Assembly: GCA_032718475.1 (NCBI GenBank)
Contig: JAUCBJ010009128.1
Coordinates: forward strand, 1 to 61,204
DNA: 61,204 bases
Direction of reading: 5' to 3'
Origin: Nemertoderma westbladi
Lineage: Eukaryota > Xenacoelomorpha > Nemertodermatida > Nemertodermatidae
The notes under the pieces were generated by a model. That model saw nothing but the letters and a program-made list of their open reading frames with translations. It ran no database searches and was not told the DNA's origin. Position numbers and translations under genes: made by a program. Position 1 is the stretch's first letter; each line of letters begins with the position of its first letter. Positions 1-8,900 of this stretch are shown one piece after another.

Positions 1-36
1 CAGCAGCAGCATCAGCCTCCGATGTATCAGCTGTAG
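1..36 (+). other. Possible coding tail at window edge (poly-Gln)
   Basis: Frame 1 reads QQQHQPPMYQL then TAG at 34-36. The Gln/Pro composition could be the end of an exon that starts before the window, but 11 codons are not enough to tell it from chance. Confidence 0.15.
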
Positions 37-69
37 CTAGAAGCTACAGTTATTGTAACCGGTAGTGCG

Positions 70-265
70 GAGGTTGGGTGCAATCTTCGCCCGCGTCCAA
101 CCTTCGCCCGCGGGAAATTTTCGCCCGCGTCCAAGCTTCCCCGATTGGGGGAAAGGAGCAGGTTACAGAGATTAATTTTTCTAACCAAAACAATAAGCGA
201 GGTTGTTAACACTCATTTTGAGGGCGAAGATTGCTCGCGGGCGAAGTTTGCTGCGTCCCTAGCGC
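70..265. repeat. CpG-rich foldback repeat with internal GGTTACAG family copy
   Basis: Left side has tandem TTCGCCCGCG motifs (about 88-137). Right side (about 220-250) has the inverse, GAAGATTGCTCGCGGGCGAAG. Between them (about 145-215) is a copy of the dispersed GGAGCAGGTTACAG...AACAATAA repeat also at 3.2, 6.05, 8.2 and 60.8 kb. Short inverted ends with a shared core fit a MITE-like element. Confidence 0.4.
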
Positions 266-758
266 GGAAGGTACAGTAGCTTTATATGGAGGTTTTTATT
301 CGCAGTCGTTTTGTAGTTTTACAATTTTGGAATATTACTGTATAGGTTTTGCAAAGAAGCATAATAATTGCGTGTTTTTTATCCTCGTTCTCACTACCTG
401 TATTCGTTCGTGCCACAAACAACTCGCTCGAATCAGCACGCTGCAAAGTACAACTTTACCCGCTAGTATGTAGTTATTTACAATATTATGATACTCGTCT
501 TTATTTATACTTACTCATTGTGCTCCTTATCTTGGGTAACAATCCAATATGTGTGAGTATCAGTATATAAAGTAGTATAGTGTATAGAGAATAGAGATTT
601 AGAGCATTGTTGGGTCCTGATGCCTGGGAGATGGGTCTGAGTTGATTTGTCTCAAATCCTTTCCACTTTGTACTGCAGTTTTGGTTCAAATTCTGAGTCC
701 ATAAAATGATTGACTCTATATTCGACCTTTGTTTAGTGGGGCTCATGTGAGCGCGCGC

Positions 759-782
759 GGGGGGGGGGGGGGGGGGGGGGGG
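759..782. repeat. Poly-G tract (24 G)
   Basis: Uninterrupted run of G after a (GC)n stretch, one of several 15-37-base G or C runs in the window (3346-3365, 33,751-33,770, 59,491-59,527). Confidence 0.9.
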
Positions 783-1381
783 TGGTATTATAGGCCCTCT
801 GTATTGCTTTCCTAACCCCAATCAGGCTAACGAGCGACAGTAATTGGGATCGTTCGCTATACAGTAATTGACTTAGATCATTGTTCGTATCTTATAAACG
901 GCGTTGTTAAATGATTGCCATTGACACCGAGTATTACAACCCCGCAACTCCGGTTCAGCTATGTGTATTGTTATTGGGAAATATCTCGTGTAATTCAGTT
1001 CTTTCTTGATCTCTCATTTTCTCCAGATTAATCACCATTGAGTGGCGACTAATCTAATATAAAATCCAATTATTTACACTCATTCATATATTGTTACTTT
1101 ATCGGGGGACACCAAATGTTTATATCAATCAGCAAGAGAAGCCTTTTCAACTAAAACGCCCAGAATATTCCATTTATTTTTATGGAAAATATTTCGTATT
1201 TATTTGATGTGAGCCGCCCAAAAGTGGTACTTATACATTGAATGCGCGGCCTCGGTAATATAATAGTTCGATATTAATGGAGTGTAGATGATTGTTGGTC
1301 GTCCGCTGTATAATGAATCTACCTAAGACACCGATGTATCCAGGTAAACTCACCGACCAGACTAAAAGATGGCCGAATGCT

Positions 1382-1891
1382 GAAACCCAGGTCCGATTAT
1401 TTAGAGCAGCAGTAGTTCCAGTACTCCTCTACGGGAGTCCATGCTGGGCTCTAACTGCTGAGGACACCAAATCTCTGGATGGCACATTCACAAGAATGCT
1501 ACGCCGGGTACATTGTGTCAAGTACAATGCACACATCTCCAACCAGACACTATATAACATTGGAGGTGTCTCATTGGTTCCCCCAAGCTTGACACTAGAA
1601 CAAAATCGCCTCCGCTTTGCAGGACATTGCTTTCGCCGTGAGGACCAGCCAGTGCATAATCTTGTACTTTGGCAGCCTCATGGAGTGAATAAGCATGGTG
1701 GACAGCCCATGACTTTCTTGAGACGCATCTTAAAGGACACTGGCCTTAAAGATGCGGATGATCTAGCAAATGTCATGGGTGATAGGGAGTTGTGGCGGCG
1801 CAATTTTGTTGACAAGCCGGCACAGCATTCTTAAAAATGCAGCTGCAATGCAGCATGCCGATCCTAGTAGTAGTAGTAGTAGAAACCCAGG
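1382..1891 (+). mobile_element. 5'-truncated non-LTR retrotransposon, copy A, with 10-bp target duplication
   Basis: Element 1392-1881, flanked by direct repeats GAAACCCAGG at 1382-1391 and 1882-1891. It encodes the C-terminal part of an endonuclease/reverse-transcriptase polyprotein (FRAAVVPVLLYGSPCWALTA, later LRFAGHCFR and DRELWRRNF), stop at about 1832-1834, a short 3'UTR and a (TAG)n tail. An open frame can be drawn from 1292, but its first 33 codons are host sequence before the insertion. Differs from the copy at 40,775-41,473 by only five substitutions over the shared ~490 bp. Confidence 0.88.
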
Positions 1892-2740
1892 CGTCACTCG
1901 GGATATATGTACTTTCGTCGAAAATATTATCAATTATAAAATAATATTCGAATAGCCTTCATTAGCAGCAGCTTTATAGAGTAGAACTGACTTATTTAAA
2001 GCCTTGACTGTGGGATTTAAGTTTTAAAAATGGATAACATTTTCGAAATAAACAGCGATGCATATGACTGTGTGCCCAAGGATCTATTGTTTCTCAACTG
2101 TACCTCTCATATAGTGTTCCGCTCATTGACATCATGAATGTCTCACGCATGTTTGATGATAATAACTCTGATAATTCAAATCCTTATTAACGCATTGTAA
2201 ACAGTATAACAGTCGCTAATTCTGGCAAACGGATATATCATTATATAGTCCGTCCGTTAACCATTCATACATATAGTCACAGCTCAGTTCTTGGCCGACG
2301 CTGTTCCTTTGTAAAGACCATTAAGTGTTTGTTCTGAACATAATTATAGCCCTTTGTAGAGCCTTTTATCTTTTATATGAAATGGTTTCTCACCCGAGGA
2401 TATATCTTTAGTTTTATATACATTAAGGCGGCTCATAACTTGACCCATTATTCTCTCCATGGGTGACAATATTCCATTGTCTTCGCGTTGCATGTCCTAC
2501 TCCAACCAAGCATTGTAATTTCCCAACCCTGTTCTCGGCCCAATCAAACGTTTTAAAATGTAAAGATAAATCAAAATAATATAAGTTAATAACCACCTAT
2601 ATTAATATAGGGATTAAGTAATCTTTAATTAATATTTGGAATCACTTTTATTTAACATTAATCGTTTTGGGGGCCTTTTAATCTTTTAGATTTATTTATT
2701 ATAAAAGGTCGATTTTATGCGACTTTTATTGATCTTTTAG
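1892..2740. other. Intron or upstream DNA, no feature seen
   Basis: AT-rich sequence between the retroelement and the first visible ZNF608/609 exon. I see no coding signal, repeat or RNA gene. Confidence 0.5.
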
Positions 2741-2990
2741 GTTTTGCGAGTCCCCGGCGTCGGACTATGAAAGTCGGTCGAACGGACGTGCGAAACGTAC
2801 GACAAGGTCGGGTACAGCCGCCGCTTCCGCACCCGGGTACAACGGTAGCTGTAGCAACGGGGCGGCCAGTGGATCCACGGATACCGTGGCGGGCAAGGTC
2901 AAGCTGAGAACCACGAACGGGAAGGGGCGGAGAAGCACGAACAATAGTATCAACGGACTCAACAACGGAGGCAACATACAGTCGACACAG
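2741..2990 (+). CDS. ZNF609: ZNF608/609 homologue exon a (RFCESP block)
   Basis: Acceptor is TTTTAG before 2741 and donor is CAG/GTGGGT at 2991. The first base completes a codon begun in an exon outside the window; an AG ending there would give Arg, matching the family's RFC-x-SP motif. Encodes residues 1-83 of the visible protein: FCESPASDYESRSNGR, then a basic, Ser/Asn/Gly-rich tract with KRTTRSG and GKGRRSTNN, matching the basic region after this motif in vertebrate ZNF609. Ends in phase 0. Confidence 0.82.
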
Positions 2991-5900
2991 GTGGGTTATA
3001 GGCTGAGTATAATATAGTACAACCGAGACGAACAGGCAAGCAAACTATACAAACTAATTTCCTCGTTTTTAAAATATACTATAAATATTCGCATTATGGG
3101 ATAAGGGAAGGAGGTAGGGGAAGGGGGTGTGGGGGCGATTTGACGCAAATCCCATCTCGACAAATTAATATCTCTTCTCAATGTTAAATTACCAATTTAG
3201 GGAAATGAGCAGGTTACAGTGGCACTAAAGTCAAATAATAAACTAAAGTCAATAGAACAGGTTACAGTTTAATTTTTAGGAGTAATCAGCTGTTATTTGC
3301 GTCGATTTTCCCTGGAGAGGGAGGAATTTTGATTGCATCGAAAGTCCCCCCCCCCCCCCCCCCCCACATCTGGTAAATAAATACTAACTAGTAACTAGGG
3401 TTAGGTTGAAGAATGGTCATTGAATTTCAATTTCACCCATAAACATTTGCCGGGAGGCTGTCTACGGTATAGTGTTAGTTGTAGTACTTTATAGGTAGTT
3501 TGTGAGGTTGTGTGGGTTGTGCATGATTGGGTGATTTACTCTCTCCACGTTGGCTGCTATTATATCATCGCATCCTATCCTCCCTTTGCCCCTTTAACAC
3601 ACCCCCCGGATGCGAAATGATTAGAATCGCGCTATCTCCAGATCCCGTGTGATTATTTGATGTGCTGATACAAGTCGTGTGTGTACCGGTACGCCAGTAG
3701 CTGCAAGCGGTGCCAGCCAACAACGGTTACTACACACGGCTGGTTGCTTTCCTTTATTAGTGGCCGTCCAATTACCCTGGCTTTCACATTGTTTGACCTT
3801 GAATGATTTATAACAACCGAAGGCCTGCCCTTTGTCCACTTACTTTGGTCTTCCCGAGGTCATATGCATTACGATTGAAGATTTAGCTTTTGCTTTCCCT
3901 ACGAATTGCGACAATCTTACAACTGTCACTTTGCTTAATCAACCTTCTTAAGTGGTATTTCTTCTCGCCTTGATAACATTTCTTTAGTCAGACGAGAGTC
4001 ACCATTTCATGTTCAATGTTTCTCTATACTATATACTTCTACTAGTACATGAACAAACATATCATGTCCACCTCCATTACAATCTTAACGGAATTGACAC
4101 AGCCAATCCCAATCGATGTACGATTGTGAGTAGCTTTCTAATTGCGTTTGTTATAGTTAATCTTTGACGTTAAGAGTATGTCATTTTGATTCATTTTTGT
4201 TTTAAATTTATTTGTAAATAATATTTTTGCTTTGGATCTATTTTCGTTATCCTAAAATTCTATCTCGTTAGTAAATGGGAATATTCAAGGCGATTTCCTT
4301 CAACTGAGTCGCTATAATTAGTTAATATCCGGTTTCCCAACGGCATAACTCTTCCATTATAATGAATCTCTAATGATATTCACAGCGCCTGTGCGATCGG
4401 ATAATGAAATTCGTGTGCGTTGATGATATTTCGGTTCATCGTATTACATCGGTCGGTCAAGGCACCGTAAATCGTCAACTTGTTCAAAGCGGCGCGGCTA
4501 ATCAGACTACAATAATAATGTTGTTTATATAACCCAAATTCAAAAAAAAAAATAATTCTGAATTTTATTGCATTGTGTTAACAGTAGTGTATTGTATTGC
4601 TAGATATGTGAACCGAACTATTTGTTGCAGTAATGATATCGTTCCATTCCGTTAATTTCCTATGCGTTCGTCCGAAGTTGGCGTTGAGAGGTTTTTTATG
4701 CGCGGCCTATATTCTATTAGTTAAACTAATTGTCGGCCTTCATTACCCGTAGTTGGTATCCCCCGGGATTGTTATTTGCGTAAAATCTCTTTTGTCACAA
4801 CAGCAGCCCTGAGAAAGGCAATGGGCGGGCTTTCATCCCATCTAACGGGACACCATTGGCCGTCCGTCCAGGCATCCAGCATCGATGAACCGAAATGGAG
4901 ATGGGGTTGTAGATTCAGCTAGCGTAGCTGCTGGCAACTCTACCAGCTGCGTTCACAGCGTATTAAATAGTGGTTATACGGGCTTCTAATCTGTATGTCT
5001 CTCTTTGCCATATGTCACTGACATAATTGGCTGGTTGGATCACGCATCGCTTAATCCACCCATAATCCTATCTTACAGTCTTACACTGATGTTTTTTATA
5101 TGCTACATACCGGTACTTACACACACGGACATATACAGTCAATTATCATTTTAGGCCAAACAAATTACGTATATGTTTTTATGAATTAAAACATAGTAAA
5201 GGTCGGTGTAGTGTGTAGAGAATAATATTCTCTACATTAATGGATGTTACCATTTTCACAATTTAATCACAAATAGCTTTTGTTTCAGTTTTCATTTAAG
5301 ATATTAATATACTACTCTATTATTATTATACTCAGCGGATATTCTATTGTTATTATTCTCAACTGTAATTTCCCAGCGTAGTAAAACATATCTGTTCTAG
5401 AGGCTATACCGTTCCTTAATTAATAACATTAATTATCGCCGCCCGCTATCATTGCGTTCCTTTTTACCGATGCGTTAAGGTTTTTCTTTTATTGGGGAAT
5501 AAATGTCTAAGTAAGCCCGTTAAAGTCAATAATATAATAATATATTATAAAGAGATATATTATATTGATTTCGTATAATCGAATGTCACCATAAACACAA
5601 AATTTATGCCAAATAGAAATCAACAAATGAGATAATTATAGAATTTATAAAATCGATTTGATTCATATATTTTAGTAATTTGTTTATGTTTTTAACTGCT
5701 GCGACGATGTAAAATTCCATGGCAATCACCTTAAACATCATCGCCTAATTAATTAACTAACTAATGATTGCACTCCTTTTCTGTTCCCAGGACGACTCCC
5801 GATCCGGATGTAAACGGAAGTTTACTGGGAAGCCGACAAGCGATTGTCCGACATCCAAAGATCCACCGACAACCGTCCCCGATCCCGAACCGATACTAGA

Positions 5901-8900
5901 CGATATTCCGCTCGCGAAGAAGGCTAAAACCGAACAGGAAACCGAACTCTGTGAATGCCCTGAGCCTAACTGCAACAAGAAATATAAGGTTTGGCGCATG
6001 AAAATCCCTGGATTTTTGAGTTAATGGCTCAAAATGACAGTAAATACCATGTTTAGTGGGAAAGGAGCAGGTTACAGTGGCAGTGTTTTATAACAAACTA
6101 AAACAATAAACAAAACCTTATTTCATATGCGCCCACTTTACGCTGGGGATCACTTTTTTTATTTTCTGTCAATGTGCGCCACTACCTGGTACTTTTTGAA
6201 CGCCCATTCTCACCTACCTAACTCAATGAAATTTCAGAACCAGGATCCCCCCCCCCCGCACCCCGCTGATATGTCTAATTAATTATAATACATAATGTTT
6301 AAAAATACTAATTAATTAATTGTACGATAATTATTATAAATCATTGTAGCACGAGAGCGGTTTAAAGTACCATCAGATGCACGCGCACCCCGAGACCCCC
6401 GATAATGCGTTTACAGTTCAACCGCCAGATGGCCCTAGTGAGGATAGCGACGACGATGAAAAACCGCTGAAGGTTAGCTTTACACAACCTTACTATATTC
6501 AACATGTTGTATTATACAGGAAAGTTCGAATTACTTTCAGTTTCTTTCACATAGTTGTTTACTCTTATGCGTCACTGTGAACTACAACTAAGGATGTGGG
6601 CTTTTGCTTTAGTCTTGTCATTATCCTATACCGACAAATATTATTAATCTTTGACGAAATGAAGACGTCAAGCATTGTTAATGATACGGTTTTTTTTTCA
6701 TAGAGTCCCTATAGTACTATAATAATAACAAGGCTCGTGTTTGCGTAGATATATCGATGGGTCGAGGTTGTTTAGCTTGTGGAGGGCCGAGCGAGGCGGT
6801 GCCTAGCCACCCCACGGGTCGCTTTCCGCTGGCGGACAACTCGCGGGATTATTATTCCTTGGGGGTTCGCGCGGTTCCTACCGATCTCGAGGCAGATAGA
6901 TATAATATGTCGGATTGGCGTTGTTGCCTCTCATATAAAGCGCTCGCCATGGGCAGCTGCAGTTCGGTTTCAAAGCGTTGTGATTGGTTGTTGGGTTTGT
7001 GTTGGATGATTAAACGCCAGTTCCCTGTGTGTCGATGTTCGCCCAACCAGCCAGAGAGCCCTGGTATATCTTATTAATACCAATGAATGTCACCGTTCCA
7101 TTAATTATTGATCCACTTTGATCCGAGAAGTTTGTGCATCACATCCTCTACACCCATGTTTTCGTTATCTGTGTAATTAGTGTCTACTGAAACCAAGGTC
7201 AATGTTAATGTAACAACATTAACAACGTACAGGTTTTCCTTTATTTATTTATCCCCCCAAACTGTTGATGTGGACAAGGATAACTTTCAACGTCTTCGTT
7301 ATTTGGTTAAAATCAATGCAGTTTTCTACTTTTATACTAAATTAACAGTTTTCCGCTTCAATTAATTATTATGATTTAATGTTGAAAATGTAACGTGATT
7401 TTTTTCACATTACATTTCAAGTCATTTTCACAGCTGTTTCAAAGTTAAAATGTTGTAAAATCGTAATTAAATTCACAGTAATCCCTTTTTTACAGTAATT
7501 AAGTACTTCATCACACTGAGCCTTTCATCTTATTTACTCGTTTCAGTTTCTTTCCCAGCCACATGCCGACTTTCTTGATCGGGCAGACAGTGTCGCTTCC
7601 CAACACATTATAGCATCGGACGCCCATAAATATGAGTCACTCTAAATTAATGCATGACAATTAATTCGCGTATTACATATTTAATGGCCTATTTAAGTGG
7701 CTGGCATATGTATATTATTGGTGTCTAGACACCTTCGTAATTTAAGTATCCTAGAGTTACAGCAATCCATAATATATCTTTCGCAGTGATTTCTAATACC
7801 GATGTTAAGTAAAAAGCCAAAACTTATACACCAAGTTCAGACACCAAGTTATTAGATAGGTAGGCTACTTTATTTACCATAGGAAGTGAAGCTAACAAAG
7901 TAAGAAATGTACCGGTACATAATGCGCCATGACAAGCCTAGCCTGTAATACCAAGGTTAACGCCGCCAATCGAACATGAATAGCCACCCATTGCAATTAG
8001 GCATTTTAACCTTTAAGCACCAAATATCAACATAAAATAATGTAATCAATGTTATCGGCAAACATGAAACACATTAGGCAACGCGAAGGCTCATTGAGCA
8101 TGGCATGAGACAACGTGTCAAACCTAGATAGAGGGACATTACGACGAATAAGTATAAAATGAATCCCTCTCTAGGGGAAAATCGACACAAACAACTCCAA
8201 AATATATAACTGTACTCGTACTGTAACCTGTTCTATTGACTTTAGTTTATTGTTCTGGTTAGAATAACGTGCCTCTGTAACCTGTTATATTGATTGACCT
8301 GTGGATTAGTTAGTACTATGATAAACGAATGCTTAATGATTTGAAAATAAATATGTTCGAAACATTTTAATATCTCATTACTGGAATTAAAGTTACATTA
8401 ATTCATTATATTCTGCAGATTAATCTCGATGAAGTTGTCCTCCCTAAGCGCCTCAGAGACCGTCTGGAAGATCCTTACAGCTCTTCGCTAATAACCGACA
8501 CCGAACTTATAGTTAACAATAACTGCCACGCCGCTGGCCGGAAGAAGAGAGGAGTCGAGGATTTAAGGAAGAGTTTACCAACCAGCCCGGGAAAACAAGG
8601 TTCGTTCGGGAACGCCAACTCTTTATTTATCACTAAAATTAGCTTTATCTTAAACATTTACTTTATCTCCCTTTGAGAAACAATAGTAATGGTGATAGCA
8701 GCGCTTACTAATATTACTTTATTTCACTAGCTTATTATTGCTTTAAAAATATTTTTCTTTGGATCACAAAATTTGTAATAGAAAGGCCAAGCCGTAGTTA
8801 GTTAGAATACAAATTATCTATGTGCTACCACGATAAAATAAATTGTTGTTAAATAAAGTAAAATTTGGTTGGGTTTGGCGTTTGTTTCTCTCTTTTAGAA

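Noticed and set aside
1292-1391. N-terminal part of an apparent 180-codon gene
   Set aside because: Host sequence before the target duplication, joined by chance to the retroelement frame.
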